Shown: positions 16,316 to 25,115, counted from the stretch's first letter. The stretch is 42,388 nt of DNA from Gemmatimonadota bacterium (GCA_028873825.1 JAPPNM010000032.1:1-42388); one strand, 5' to 3'. Made by a program: numbers and translations. Notes: generated from the sequence alone by a model not told the origin.

Positions 16316-16702
16316 ATGTCCGACATGCACGGAGACCACATCAGCGTCGGCAGGTTCGACGCGCGCCGGGCCGGGCACGTCCGAACGGACGACGAACTGC
16401 CACGGTTCCTGGCTGCTCTGGGCCCGCTGCTGCAGGAGCACGCCGTGCATTCGGCGTGGCTCGTGGGCTCCCGTGCTCGCGGGGACGCGGCACCCGAGAG
16501 CGACATCGATGTGATCCTCGTCGCGCCCTCGGACCGTCCCTTCGTGGAGCGTTTCCGCGACTATCTGCCGGCCATTCTGGCGGTCGGCGTCGGCGTGGAC
16601 CTCCTGGTCTACACGCCCGAGGAGTTCGATCTGATGCGTGCGGAGAAGCGCCCGTTCCTGTCACACGCGATGGCCTCCGCGAGGCCGATCCATGTGGGAT
16701 AG
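16316..16702 (+). CDS. MNT-type nucleotidyltransferase (antitoxin of HEPN pair)
   Basis: A 128-aa minimal nucleotidyltransferase. Residues 51-65 (GSRARGDAAPESDID) match the GS-x10-D-x-D motif exactly, and the third carboxylate is probably in GVGVDLLVYTPEE near residue 98. In type VII MntA/HepT systems such an enzyme modifies the HEPN toxin with AMP and so neutralises it. The next gene starts inside this one (11-base overlap) and encodes a HEPN protein, which is the expected pairing. An N-terminal arm of about 30 residues is longer than usual; a downstream start cannot be excluded. Confidence 0.83.
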   Translation: MSDMHGDHISVGRFDARRAGHVRTDDELPRFLAALGPLLQEHAVHSAWLVGSRARGDAAPESDIDVILVAPSDRPFVERFRDYLPAILAVGVGVDLLVYTPEEFDLMRAEKRPFLSHAMASARPIHVG

Positions 16703-17102
16703 CAGGTCCGAAGCGGAACGCTGGCTGAAGCAGGCCGAGAACGATCTCGATTTCGCTCGCCTGGGCTTGCGCGAAGGATTCCACGCGCAGGTGTGTTTCC
16801 TGACCCAGCAAAGCGCGGAAAAGGCGGTGAAGGCCATCGGCTACCTCATGGGCGAGCGAACCGTGCTGGGCCATTCCGTCGCCGTTCTCGCCGGGCGCTA
16901 CGCCGGGCGCGTCCCGGAGCTGGCGGACTTACGGGACGTAGCCGGGGTTCTGGACCAGTACTACATCCCCACACGGTATCCCAACGGGCTGCCCGGCGGC
17001 TTTCCCTTCATGGCGTTCACGGAGGAGCAGGCGACGAACGCCGTCGCAGCCGCCGAGCGCTTTGTGCAGCTGGCCTCGGCACAGGTGGCGGCTGCCGGGT
17101 AG
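16692..17102 (+). CDS. HEPN domain protein (toxin of MNT/HEPN pair)
   Basis: A 136-aa all-helical protein; the ATG at 16692 overlaps the MNT gene end. ERWLKQAENDLDFARLGL and CFLTQQSAEKAVKAIGYL are the two helices typical of HEPN (PF05168-type). R56-TVLG-H61 gives the R-x4-H catalytic motif of HEPN ribonucleases, followed by the family's YYIPTRYPNG segment. In characterised pairs the HEPN protein is an RNase that is silenced by the MNT partner. Not every MNT/HEPN pair has been shown to be a toxin-antitoxin system, so toxicity is inference. It lies directly upstream of a second toxin-antitoxin locus. Confidence 0.83.
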   Translation: MWDSRSEAERWLKQAENDLDFARLGLREGFHAQVCFLTQQSAEKAVKAIGYLMGERTVLGHSVAVLAGRYAGRVPELADLRDVAGVLDQYYIPTRYPNGLPGGFPFMAFTEEQATNAVAAAERFVQLASAQVAAAG

Positions 17103-17199
17103 AGCCTTTCACCAGCAGCGCCACCATCATCCGCGCGGGACTCCGGATGGCGTCGCCAGGAGACGATGAGTGCCTCCGGTGAAAGCCGGCGGCTGATGG

Positions 17200-17228
17200 T
17201 TGATGCAGTGATGCGGGTGCGTTATTCT
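17200..17228 (+). promoter_or_regulatory. Predicted leaderless promoter of RHH/PIN locus
   Basis: TTGATG (17200-17205), a 17-base spacer and TATTCT (17223-17228) end 7 bases before the ATG at 17236. Direct repeats of TGATG around the -35 (17194-17215) could bind the RHH antitoxin, which usually represses its own locus. Confidence 0.5.
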
Positions 17229-17235
17229 CTTCATC

Positions 17236-17484
17236 ATGCGCACGACGATCTCCCTCAGCGACCGACTTGACAGACAGGTGCGCCGCGAAGCGGCCACCCG
17301 GGGGATGAGTGTGAGCGCCTTCATCGCCAAGACGTTGGACGATGCGTTGAAACGGCGTGATCGCACAACGGTGCCGCCGTTCCGACTCGTAACCGTCCGT
17401 TCCCGTCCGTGTGTCGGCGTCGATCTCGACCGACCCCGGGTGCCGGAGGTCGAAGAGGATGCCGCCCGCTTCGGACGCGGCTGA
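17236..17484 (+). CDS. Ribbon-helix-helix antitoxin (VapB-like)
   Basis: An 82-aa protein. Residues 1-40 (MRTTISLSDRL, QVRREAATRGMSVSAFI, then KTLDDALKRR) are a ribbon-helix-helix DNA-binding domain: one beta-strand and two helices. The C-terminal 40 residues, ending EEDAARFGRG, would wrap around the PIN toxin. The toxin gene begins 6 bases downstream, so this is a type II locus in the usual antitoxin-first order. RHH antitoxins normally bind their own promoter; repeats at the -35 are noted above. Family placement is good, the exact subfamily is unsure. Confidence 0.8.
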   Translation: MRTTISLSDRLDRQVRREAATRGMSVSAFIAKTLDDALKRRDRTTVPPFRLVTVRSRPCVGVDLDRPRVPEVEEDAARFGRG

Positions 17485-17490
17485 TTCTCC

Positions 17491-17937
17491 GTGCTCCTGC
17501 CCGATGTCAACGTACTGATCTACGCACACATCGACGGCTCGACCCCGGAGCACGACGCGTACGCGCGGTGGGTCACTCGCATGGCCACCGGGCCGGAGCC
17601 CTTCGCGCTCTCGGTGCTCGTTCTCTCCGGTTTCGTTCGCATCGTGACCAACGCGCGGATGTTTGATCCTCCATCCACGCTTGACGACGCTTTCGCCTTC
17701 GTGTCCTCGCTCACGGAGCGCCCGAACGCTCGAATCGTCGGTCCCGGTCCAGATCACATGACGATCCTCGAGCACCTGTGCCGTGCGGCGGGAGCCACAG
17801 GAAAGCTGGTCGCGGACGCCCGGCACGCCGCGGTCGCGATGGAGCACGGATGCACCATGGTTTCGACCGATTCCGATTTCGCGCGTTTCCCGGCACTCCG
17901 GTGGCAACACCCGCTTGGGCGACGAGGGGCCGGTTAG
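17491..17937 (+). CDS. PIN-domain ribonuclease toxin (VapC-like)
   Basis: A 148-aa protein starting at GTG, 6 bases after the antitoxin. The N-terminus LPDVNVLIYAH carries the first PIN aspartate (D5). The C-terminal block LVADARHAAVAMEHG then STDSDFARFP holds the further acidic residues D109, D127 and D129 that bind Mg2+. This is the TA_VapC/PIN fold in which four acidic residues cut RNA. The middle segment (EFF-like SGFVRIVTNARMF) is typical of the subfamily with DVNVL starts. It pairs with the RHH protein upstream. The RNA target cannot be told from sequence. Confidence 0.87.
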   Translation: MLLPDVNVLIYAHIDGSTPEHDAYARWVTRMATGPEPFALSVLVLSGFVRIVTNARMFDPPSTLDDAFAFVSSLTERPNARIVGPGPDHMTILEHLCRAAGATGKLVADARHAAVAMEHGCTMVSTDSDFARFPALRWQHPLGRRGAG

Positions 17938-18115
17938 TGGCCGCGACGCGGCCGCGTGACCGCGCGGTCGTGGCGGGAGGCCGTTCTGCCCGGACCCGCG
18001 GCGCCCGAATCGAATCAGGGTGTAACGCAGGCGACCGTCCATCGTAGAAGGAACAAATCGGATTGCGGCGAGCGCCGCGCCCTGGGAGTGTAGCGCCAAC
18101 GAAGGGAACCCGACG
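17938..18115 (+). other. Intergenic region with 12-bp palindrome
   Basis: gaccgcgcggtc at 17958-17969 is a perfect palindrome just past the PIN toxin and may act in termination or as a binding site. The following gene has a ribosome site (gaaggg) at about 18100. Nothing else is visible. Confidence 0.3.
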
Positions 18116-19342
18116 ATGAAGAACCTGCGAATCCTCGCCGCTCGTGCTCACGGCTACATGGCCGCCGCGGGCCGTTCCGCCGGGCGCCGTTGTCGAGGGG
18201 CCGCCGCCCGTTTCGTCCTGGTAGCCGCCATCGCGGGGCTTGTGGCCGTCGCCTGCGGAGACAGCCCGGTGGCGAACCGCGCGCCCGTCGTGACGGACGA
18301 CCTCTCCGGTGCCGAGGTGTTCGTGGGGGACTCGCTTACGGTGGATCTCGCGGGCCACTTCGACGACCCCGACGGGGATGTCCTGCGGTACGAGGCGGAG
18401 AGTTCGGCGCCCGAGGAGGCCGGGGTGGCGGTGGCGGGCGGCGTGCTGACCGTGACGGCGCTGGCCTGGGGAGAGGCCTCGGTGACGGTGACGGCCCATG
18501 ATCCTGGGGGACTCACGGCAGACCAGGAGTTCATGGTGACGTTGGCTCCGGTCATCAGGCGGCTGCCGAACAACGGCTGGGGCATCTGGGATCCGTCGCC
18601 CGCGTGGAGCCCGGACGGGACCAGGATCGCCTTCGCTTCCTATAGCGATCGCAGCCCGGAGATCTACACGTTCGACTCGGACGGAAGCGACCTGGAGCGG
18701 CTGACGAACAACAGTGACTGGGATGTGGATCCCGCGTGGTCCCCGGACGGGACCAGGATCGCTTTCGTGTCCACCCGCGACGGCAACTGGGAGATCTACG
18801 TGATGGACGCGGACGGGAGCGGCGTGGAGCGGCTGACGAACCACGGTGCCTGGGATCCTGCATGGTCCCCGGACGGGGCCAGGATCGCTTTCGGTTCCAC
18901 CCGCGACGGCAGCCTGGATATCTACGTGATGAATGCGGACGGGAGCGACGTGGAGCGGCTGACGAACAACAGTGCCGCCGATAGGTGGCCCACGTGGTCC
19001 CTGGACGGGGCCAGGATCGCTTTCGCGTCCGGCCGCGACGGCAACACGGAGATCTACGTGATGAATGCGGACGGGAGCGACATGGAGCGGCTGACGAACA
19101 ACAGTGCCGCCGATTCGTGGCCCACGTGGTCCCCGGACGGGGCGAGGATAGCTTTCGCGTCCGGCCGCGACGGCAACACGGAGATCTACGTGATGAATGC
19201 GGACGGAAGTGATGCGGAGCGACTTACGAACGACGGTGACGACGGGGCACGGGAACCCGCGTGGTCCCCGGATGGGACCGAAATCGCTTTCACGTCCGAG
19301 CGCAGAAGCGCGATCAACGTGGCGTACATCGCAGTGCGGTGA
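18116..19342 (+). CDS. WD40-like (PD40) propeller lipoprotein with Ig-like domain
   Basis: A 408-aa lipoprotein. The leader is long (about 46 residues, twin basic clusters) and ends in the lipobox LVAVAC. Residues about 52-140 are an Ig/cadherin-like domain (FDDPDGDVLRYEAESS, TVTAHDPGGLTADQEF) that closely resembles the repeats of the protein at 39070. Then come about six TolB/PD40 blades with PAWSPDGTRIAF, NWEIYVMDADGS and ERLTN as the repeating unit of 44 residues. Such surface propellers bind ligands or proteins; no enzymatic motif is seen. A good ribosome site (gaaggg) precedes the ATG. It stands alone between the toxin-antitoxin loci and module copy 2. Confidence 0.82.
   Translation: MKNLRILAARAHGYMAAAGRSAGRRCRGAAARFVLVAAIAGLVAVACGDSPVANRAPVVTDDLSGAEVFVGDSLTVDLAGHFDDPDGDVLRYEAESSAPEEAGVAVAGGVLTVTALAWGEASVTVTAHDPGGLTADQEFMVTLAPVIRRLPNNGWGIWDPSPAWSPDGTRIAFASYSDRSPEIYTFDSDGSDLERLTNNSDWDVDPAWSPDGTRIAFVSTRDGNWEIYVMDADGSGVERLTNHGAWDPAWSPDGARIAFGSTRDGSLDIYVMNADGSDVERLTNNSAADRWPTWSLDGARIAFASGRDGNTEIYVMNADGSDMERLTNNSAADSWPTWSPDGARIAFASGRDGNTEIYVMNADGSDAERLTNDGDDGAREPAWSPDGTEIAFTSERRSAINVAYIAVR
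18800..19200 (+). repeat. 132-bp tandem coding repeats (propeller blades)
   Basis: The string tctacgtgatgaatgcggac recurs at 18921, 19053 and 19185, exactly 132 bases apart. The units between them are nearly identical at DNA level, while earlier blades are diverged. This points to recent duplication or gene conversion of blades. Confidence 0.8.
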
Positions 19343-19359
19343 TTTCGTGCCCGGACTCG

Positions 19360-19444
19360 AAGCGCCCTCGGGTGCCTTCTTCAGTGCTAAGATCACTTGT
19401 TCCGCCTCTTCGCGAGTGGGGAACGCTGCCGTGGTGCGGGCCAC
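19360..19444 (-). pseudogene. Possible 5' fragment of a lost gene
   Basis: From a GTG at 19444 the minus strand reads MARTTAAFPTREEAEQVIL then ALKKAPEGAS, a plausible start of a small soluble protein. The frame then runs antisense into the propeller gene with no protein-like character. It may be the stump of a gene lost when module copy 2 or the lipoprotein arrived. The evidence is only amino-acid style. Confidence 0.2.
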
Positions 19445-19506
19445 GATAGAGCGGCCCCGGTAGCCCTGGGGTGAGGAGCGCCGGCCGCGAGCCGGTTGGT
19501 CGGCTA

Positions 19507-19534
19507 TTGAGTATTTTCACTCACTGCTTATCTT
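19507..19534 (+). promoter_or_regulatory. Predicted leaderless promoter of DUF4143 ATPase 2
   Basis: TTGAGT (19507-19512), a 16-base spacer and TATCTT (19529-19534) end 7 bases before the ATG at 19542. The 36 bases before this ATG resemble those before 3544 (attga, ttcac, cac and ttatc in the same order). An inverted repeat TGAGT-attttc-ACTCA (19508-19523) covers the -35. No Shine-Dalgarno sequence is seen. Confidence 0.55.
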
Positions 19535-19541
19535 CGCTCGC

Positions 19542-20843
19542 ATGAGCACCTTCCGACGCGCCCATGTCCAGCGCCTTGTCAAGCTCCTCGCGGAGAGCGG
19601 ACGGCGACGCCTCATAGCTGTGACCGGCCCCCGCCAGACAGGCAAGACGACGATCGCGCGCCAGGCGCTGGCGGCACTGAAGTCATCGGGAATCGCCTGG
19701 CGATATGTGGCTGTGGACGCGCCTCCGGGTACGGGCCCGGAACTGCAGCCAGGCGACACCCACTCGTGGCCCGAGTTTCCGGAACCGTCGCACGCCGATG
19801 GTCGCGCCTTCGTCGGTCAACGCGACTCCCGCTGGCTCGTCGGAATATGGGAGCAGGCGCGTTACGCGGCCGAACGCTCGCCCCGCGGGGCCGTGCTGGT
19901 GTTGGACGAAATCCAGGACGTGCCCGGGTGGTCCCGAACGGTGAAGGGTCTCTGGGACCAGGACCAGGCGACCGGCTGTCCGCTCCGCGTGGTCGTCATG
20001 GGATCCGCGCCGCTTCAGCTGCTGGTCGGTTTGGGGGAGCGGCTGGTCGGCAGGTTCCTGCCGTTTCCGGTCAGCCACTGGTCGCTCGCCGAGATGGTGC
20101 GCGCCTTCGATTGCAGCACGGACCAGTATCTGTTCTTCGGCGGGTACCCCGCGGGAGCGGAACGATGGGAAGACGAGGACGATTGGCGGATCTACGTCGA
20201 GGATGGAATCGTCCAACGCAACGTCGAAAGGGATATCCTCTCCCTGACCCGAGTGGACAAGCCCGCGCTTCTTTCCAGCCTGCTCGAGCTGGGGTCGTCG
20301 TACTCGGGACAAATCCTCTCCTACAACAAGATGCTCGGGCAACTCCAGGACGCCGGCAACACCACGACGCTGGCGCGCTACCTCGCGCTGCTGAGTGGCG
20401 CGGGGTTGCTGACCGGGCTCAGCCGGTACAGCCCGAAAACTCACCGCCGGCGAGCCTCCAGCCCGAAGCTCAACGTGCTCAATGCGGCCCTGATGACGGC
20501 TTCGTCGGGATACACCTTCGAGGAGGCGAGGGCCGACCGCTCCTTCTGGGGCCGGATCGTGGAGAGCGCCGTCGGCGCCCATCTCCACAACACCCGCGCG
20601 CCGGGAGTGAGGCTCCACTACTGGCGCCGCAACGGTCTGGAGGTGGACTTCGTGCTCGCACGCGGGCCGCGCCTGACGGCGATAGAAGTGAAGACCGGCA
20701 TGCGGCGCGGAGCGGTGAGCGGAATGGAGGAGTTCACGAGGCGGTTCAAGCCCACCCGCACCGAGGTGGTGGGCACGGGCGGCGTCGCGCTCCACGAGTT
20801 CCTGTCCGAACCCGCCGGCTACTGGCTCGAGAAGGAACCATGA
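19542..20843 (+). CDS. AAA_14/DUF4143 ATPase, module copy 2
   Basis: A 433-aa paralogue of the protein at 3544, alignable from end to end. Walker A is GPRQTGKTT (residues 29-37) and Walker B VLDEIQDVPGW. Shared blocks include VKGLWDQD, YLFFGGYPAGAE, LTRVDKPALL, SSPKLNVLN, GRIVESAVGAHLHNT and the PD-(D/E)XK-like LEVDFVL with IEVKTG. The Pro/Thr tract of copy 1 is replaced by a different linker (PEFPEPSHADG), so this loop is variable. The stop overlaps the ATG of the large partner (atga). Divergence is far beyond that of a recent duplication, suggesting either an old duplication or two separate arrivals. Confidence 0.88.
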   Translation: MSTFRRAHVQRLVKLLAESGRRRLIAVTGPRQTGKTTIARQALAALKSSGIAWRYVAVDAPPGTGPELQPGDTHSWPEFPEPSHADGRAFVGQRDSRWLVGIWEQARYAAERSPRGAVLVLDEIQDVPGWSRTVKGLWDQDQATGCPLRVVVMGSAPLQLLVGLGERLVGRFLPFPVSHWSLAEMVRAFDCSTDQYLFFGGYPAGAERWEDEDDWRIYVEDGIVQRNVERDILSLTRVDKPALLSSLLELGSSYSGQILSYNKMLGQLQDAGNTTTLARYLALLSGAGLLTGLSRYSPKTHRRRASSPKLNVLNAALMTASSGYTFEEARADRSFWGRIVESAVGAHLHNTRAPGVRLHYWRRNGLEVDFVLARGPRLTAIEVKTGMRRGAVSGMEEFTRRFKPTRTEVVGTGGVALHEFLSEPAGYWLEKEP

Positions 20844-23800
20844 AGACGCTTCGGGTGCCCCGGCGGGTACACGAGACGAGCCTCGGTCCGGGCCCGTCCG
20901 CGGAGCCCGATGCGGCCTCGTCCGCGCAGGCGAGTTGGTTGGCTGACTACCGCGACGCGCCGGCGTACGTGCTGCTCGGCGAGCCCGGATCGGGTAAGAC
21001 CACAGCGTTCGAGACGGAATGCGGTGCCGATCCGGAGCGTAGCCAGCCGGTGAGCGCCAGGGATTTCGTGGGGCTGAAGGTAGGGAGCCATCCAGAGTGG
21101 TGCGGAAAGACGCTCTTCATCGACGGGCTTGACGAGATGCGAACGGCGTCCGGCAACTGGCGCAAACCGCTCGACACCATTCGGAGACGTTTGGAGCGTC
21201 TCGGTCACCCGCGTTTTCGTCTCTCGTGCAGGGCCGGCGAGTGGTTGGGCGAGGATGACGCCGCCGCCCTCGGACGGCTCGGCTCGTACCGTGACTTGGT
21301 CGTGCTCCGATTGGATCTTCTGGACGAAGACGAGGTCCGCAAGATTCTCGAAGACAGCGCCGGGCCGGAGCGGGCCGACGAGCTCATGAGCTACGCGATC
21401 GAGTATGGCCTGTACGGGTTTCTTCAGCACCCCCTCAATGTCAATTTGCTGTTGGAAGCCGGAATGGGCGCCGACCGAATCTCCGGGAACCGGGGCTTGT
21501 TCGAATCGGCCTGCAAGTCGATGATCCGGGAGCGGAATCCAGCGCACCGCGCCGCTACGCGGGGGGCGTCTCGTCTCTCCGAAGCGTCGTTGCTGAATGC
21601 GAGCGGCCGGCTCTGTGCCCTGAGCCTTCTGACGGATTCTCTCGGATGGGCTGTTGATCCGGCTGAACCGACCCCTTGCTACCCGTCGATTCGCGAAATC
21701 GAGACTGCTGATTCCGGCGTAGTCCCCGCGGAGTTGGACGGCGCGCTCCGTACCCGGCTTTTCAGGCTTTCCGCGTCCTGCCGTTTCGAACCGATTCACC
21801 GGCAGGTCGCAGAGTTTCTCGGGGGCCGGTTCTTGGGCGGGCTCGCGGAAAACCGCGGTGTGTCGCCCCTCCGGCTGCGCGCGCTCATGGCGGGCGACGA
21901 CGGTGCGCCCGCGCCATCGCTACGTGGTCTGGCGGCATGGATCGCGGTCCATAGCCCGGCAGCTCGCCCTTCCCTGATCCGTGACGATCCGGTTGGTGTG
22001 GCCAGCTACGGGGACCCTTCGGAGTTCTCCCGGGAAGATCAGCGACAGCTCTTGGCGAACCTTCGTTTGCGAGCCCGGGAGATCGACATTTGGCAATGGC
22101 CGCCTTCCGCGCTTCCATCGCTGGCCGCGCCCGGAGCCCTTCCGATCGTGCAGGACATGATCTCTGCCCCGGAGCGTGACGACGCGACACAGTCGCTCGC
22201 ATACCTGGCGTTGCGTGCCATGGACCACACGGAGGGTTCGACCATTCCCCGAGAGCTCCAGCCTCCGCTGCTCGGGGTTGTACGCGATTCGCGTTGGTGG
22301 CCAGGGACCCGGGCGGCAGCCATGAAGGCGTGGATCGCGAGCTCGTCCGCCGACGTGCGTTCCATCGACGAAGCCATGAGGCTCCTGAAGGAGATCGAGG
22401 AAGACGTGTTGGATGACCCGAGGGGGAGCCTGACCGGACTGCTGCTCGGCTTGCTGTATCCGGGACACGTCACGCCGGTAAAGCTCTGGGATTATGCGCG
22501 GCAGGCCGCACCCGATGCCATTGGCAGTGGCCACGCGGACTTCTGGCTGAACGAGCTGCCGCGACGATCCGAAGAGGAAGGCTGCCTTGCGGAGGTTCTC
22601 GACAGCCTGTGCCGCTGGCTAAGCGGAAGGCCGCATGGCATTGACGACTCCTGCACCCGCGACGGCGTTGCAAGGATGCTCGCGCGCGCCCTCGAACAGC
22701 ACGGCGACGATATCGAAACCGAGCGGTTGTACGACTGGCTTGCGGCGGTCCTTCCCCTGATGCCCAGCAAGGGCGATCTCGAATTGTCAAATCTGATTCG
22801 ACGTCACACTGGTGAGGACACGCCGGAGGACGACATCAGGTCCGGGACCGACGCCTGGCTACGGGCTCGGCCGTCGACGCAGAAAGCGCTGATGCTGGAG
22901 ATCGCTCACCGCCAGAATGACGATGACATCATCGTCGCGGCGGATCCTGTCCCGCCCGCCGGTTCGCTGACCTTGGACGACGCACTCGCCGGCGCTCCGG
23001 TCGCCGACTTCGCGCCCTGGTTCCTGGAACAAGCCGTGTCGCTGTCGGAATCCCGCCCGCAACTGGCGTGTCACATGCTGCACCGGACCGGCATTGGTAC
23101 GCGCACGTCGGCGGAACTCCTCGACGATCGCCGCATGCCGTGGGAGAAGAAGGCGGGCCCGGCCTCCACACCGGAGGCCCCGCCGAGGGTCGGCGGCCTC
23201 ACCCTCGACCAAGTCCGCGTCCGCATTTCCGGGCACCCGCCGCTCGAAGAATGCCTTGACTCGGCGTTGGCGCCGGTCCCCCAGCCGAACCCGCGGCATC
23301 CCCTCGCCCTGAAGCGGGCGCGGAAACGGAAGGAATGGATCGACTGGGTGCGGCAGCACGCCGGCGCACTGGCGCGCGGCGAAGGTCCGCCAAGACTGTA
23401 CCATGATGTTGCGAGTGCCTATCTGGGAGTCAACAGGTCGGTGCGCGGCGACACTTCCGAGGAGAGAGTCCGCAGTCTCTTCCTTGGCGACGAGGAGTTG
23501 TCGCGCGTTGCGCTGGACGGCCTGCGGCGGATGGCTCGTCGCACCGATCTCCCAACTCCGGACGACCTGGTCCGGCTCGACGAGGACGGGAGGATCTCCT
23601 ATTTCATCCTACCGCTGCTGGCGGCCCTGGAGGAAGAGGAACGGACGGCCAACCGGGACCGCGCGCGCTTGGAGCGAGGCGTGTTGCAACGCGCGCTCGG
23701 CTCCTTCTTCCTGGCCAGGGGCTACGACGGCTCCGAACCGGCGTGGTATCGAAGGGCGCTCCGCTCCGACCCCGAAGGCGTCGCAGCTGAGTTCGTCAAG

Positions 23801-25075
23801 GTGTACCGGTCGAGGATTCGCCGATCCTCGGGTGTGGACAGACATCTGCGCGCCTTGACTCGTGCCGAATCGCACGCGGAAGTGGCCCGTGCCGCCCTTC
23901 CACGGCTGCTGAAGTCGTTCCCCGCCAAAGCGATGGCCGAACAGGTGTCCTTTCTGAACTACCTGATTCCAGCGGCATTGGAGCATGTTGACCGGGACGA
24001 GTTGGCATCGGTCGTTCACCGGAAGCTCGAATTGGCCAGCTTGCGAATCGGCCACCGGTTGCGGTGGTTGGCCACCGGCATGTTCCTGGGCGACCCGCTG
24101 TTGGCGGAACAACTGGACCACTTCCTCTCCGACGGCTCGGATGGCCGGGCACGCGAGTTCGCGGCCTTTCTCAGGGTTCGGGCGGTCTCGAAGCGAGTTC
24201 GGTCTCTGCCGAGCCGATCGTTGGCTATGCTCGTCAGGCGGCTGGGCGGGTACTTCCCTCCGGTTTCGGGAGGAGTTCGCGGGCACATGTCTTTCGAAGC
24301 GGACGAAGCGCTTCAAACCGACGGCCTGATCCGCGCGGCTCTCGACGCCCTCTCGCACCGTCACACCCCGGAGGCCACGGAGCTGTTTCAGGCCCTGCTT
24401 GACGACGAGGAACTTGCCGATTGGCGAGAGCCTATCGCCGAGGCATCCGACGCCCAGAGGGTCGCCCGGCTGGACGCGGAGTACGAACCGCCGACTATAG
24501 CGGCTGTGGCGAGCGTGCTGAAGGACGGCCATCCCGCCAGCGCCGCGGATCTGGCCGCGCTTGCGGTGGACAGAATCCTAGCTATCGGTGAGCAGTTGCG
24601 GGACGGCGACGCCGATGCGTGGCGTCCTTTCTGGAGCGAAGGAAAACACGGAAAGCCGAATACGCCCAAGATAGAACCCTCTTGCCGGCAGGCGCTCCTC
24701 CTCGCGCTGCGGCCGAAACTCCCGGAGCGGGTGCGAGTGGAGGCGGAAGTAAGGCATGCGGGCGACAAGCGCGCCGACTTGCAGGTCTCCTTCCGTGACT
24801 TCGTGGTTCCCATCGAGACAAAACTGAGCTCAAGCCGCGACCTGTGGACAGCTGTCATGGCTCAGTTGATGCCCCGCTATACTCGCGACCCGAGAACGCA
24901 CGGCTACGGCGTCTACGTCGTGTTCTGGCACGGCCCGGAACACGCGAAGCGCCCAACTCCGGTTGGGAAGCCCCCGCGAACGCCGGACGAGCTGCAGGAT
25001 CGCTTGACGCGACAATTGCCGTCCGAGGCTCGGCGGAAGGTCTCGGTGATCGTTCTCGACGTAAGTCCGCCGTAA
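20840..25075 (+). CDS. Giant STAND/NACHT-like NTPase with C-terminal nuclease-like domain, copy 2
   Basis: A 1411-aa protein from the ATG at 20840 that overlaps the preceding stop; the frame is open further upstream but that part is a shadow of the ATPase gene. Walker A is GEPGSGKTT (47-55), Walker B TLFIDGLDE (91-99), then FRLSCRAGEWL and HRQVAEFLGGRFL (H320). Matches to copy 1 continue through the helical middle (LLGLLYPGHVTPVKLWDYA, RARKRKEWIDWVRQHAG, RLDEDGRISYFILPLLAAL, KVYRSRIRR). The C-terminus has DKRAD (D1313), VPIETK (E1326, K1328) and AQL (Q1342), with the same D-x12-E-x-K spacing as copy 1. Predicted role: trigger-activated nuclease effector; motif-based inference only. Confidence 0.85.
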   Translation: MKTLRVPRRVHETSLGPGPSAEPDAASSAQASWLADYRDAPAYVLLGEPGSGKTTAFETECGADPERSQPVSARDFVGLKVGSHPEWCGKTLFIDGLDEMRTASGNWRKPLDTIRRRLERLGHPRFRLSCRAGEWLGEDDAAALGRLGSYRDLVVLRLDLLDEDEVRKILEDSAGPERADELMSYAIEYGLYGFLQHPLNVNLLLEAGMGADRISGNRGLFESACKSMIRERNPAHRAATRGASRLSEASLLNASGRLCALSLLTDSLGWAVDPAEPTPCYPSIREIETADSGVVPAELDGALRTRLFRLSASCRFEPIHRQVAEFLGGRFLGGLAENRGVSPLRLRALMAGDDGAPAPSLRGLAAWIAVHSPAARPSLIRDDPVGVASYGDPSEFSREDQRQLLANLRLRAREIDIWQWPPSALPSLAAPGALPIVQDMISAPERDDATQSLAYLALRAMDHTEGSTIPRELQPPLLGVVRDSRWWPGTRAAAMKAWIASSSADVRSIDEAMRLLKEIEEDVLDDPRGSLTGLLLGLLYPGHVTPVKLWDYARQAAPDAIGSGHADFWLNELPRRSEEEGCLAEVLDSLCRWLSGRPHGIDDSCTRDGVARMLARALEQHGDDIETERLYDWLAAVLPLMPSKGDLELSNLIRRHTGEDTPEDDIRSGTDAWLRARPSTQKALMLEIAHRQNDDDIIVAADPVPPAGSLTLDDALAGAPVADFAPWFLEQAVSLSESRPQLACHMLHRTGIGTRTSAELLDDRRMPWEKKAGPASTPEAPPRVGGLTLDQVRVRISGHPPLEECLDSALAPVPQPNPRHPLALKRARKRKEWIDWVRQHAGALARGEGPPRLYHDVASAYLGVNRSVRGDTSEERVRSLFLGDEELSRVALDGLRRMARRTDLPTPDDLVRLDEDGRISYFILPLLAALEEEERTANRDRARLERGVLQRALGSFFLARGYDGSEPAWYRRALRSDPEGVAAEFVKVYRSRIRRSSGVDRHLRALTRAESHAEVARAALPRLLKSFPAKAMAEQVSFLNYLIPAALEHVDRDELASVVHRKLELASLRIGHRLRWLATGMFLGDPLLAEQLDHFLSDGSDGRAREFAAFLRVRAVSKRVRSLPSRSLAMLVRRLGGYFPPVSGGVRGHMSFEADEALQTDGLIRAALDALSHRHTPEATELFQALLDDEELADWREPIAEASDAQRVARLDAEYEPPTIAAVASVLKDGHPASAADLAALAVDRILAIGEQLRDGDADAWRPFWSEGKHGKPNTPKIEPSCRQALLLALRPKLPERVRVEAEVRHAGDKRADLQVSFRDFVVPIETKLSSSRDLWTAVMAQLMPRYTRDPRTHGYGVYVVFWHGPEHAKRPTPVGKPPRTPDELQDRLTRQLPSEARRKVSVIVLDVSPP

Positions 25076-25115
25076 CGAGGTACGGGGAGGCGCGAGTCGA
25101 GGGCGGACGGCCCCC

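Noticed and set aside
18800-19200. Regular direct repeats that might be a CRISPR array
   Set aside because: The units are coding propeller blades 132 bp long with no spacers.
17711-19444. Long minus-strand open frame opposite the propeller lipoprotein, with repeated GPVRGPRG-like units
   Set aside because: It is the antisense image of the 132-bp blade repeats. Only its first 28 codons, outside the lipoprotein gene, look protein-like and are listed separately.
20840-25075. Assignment of the giant NTPases to a named Avs or NACHT defence family
   Set aside because: The NTPase core is STAND-like, but the coupled DUF4143 partner and C-terminal layout do not match a system I can name, and no search was possible.
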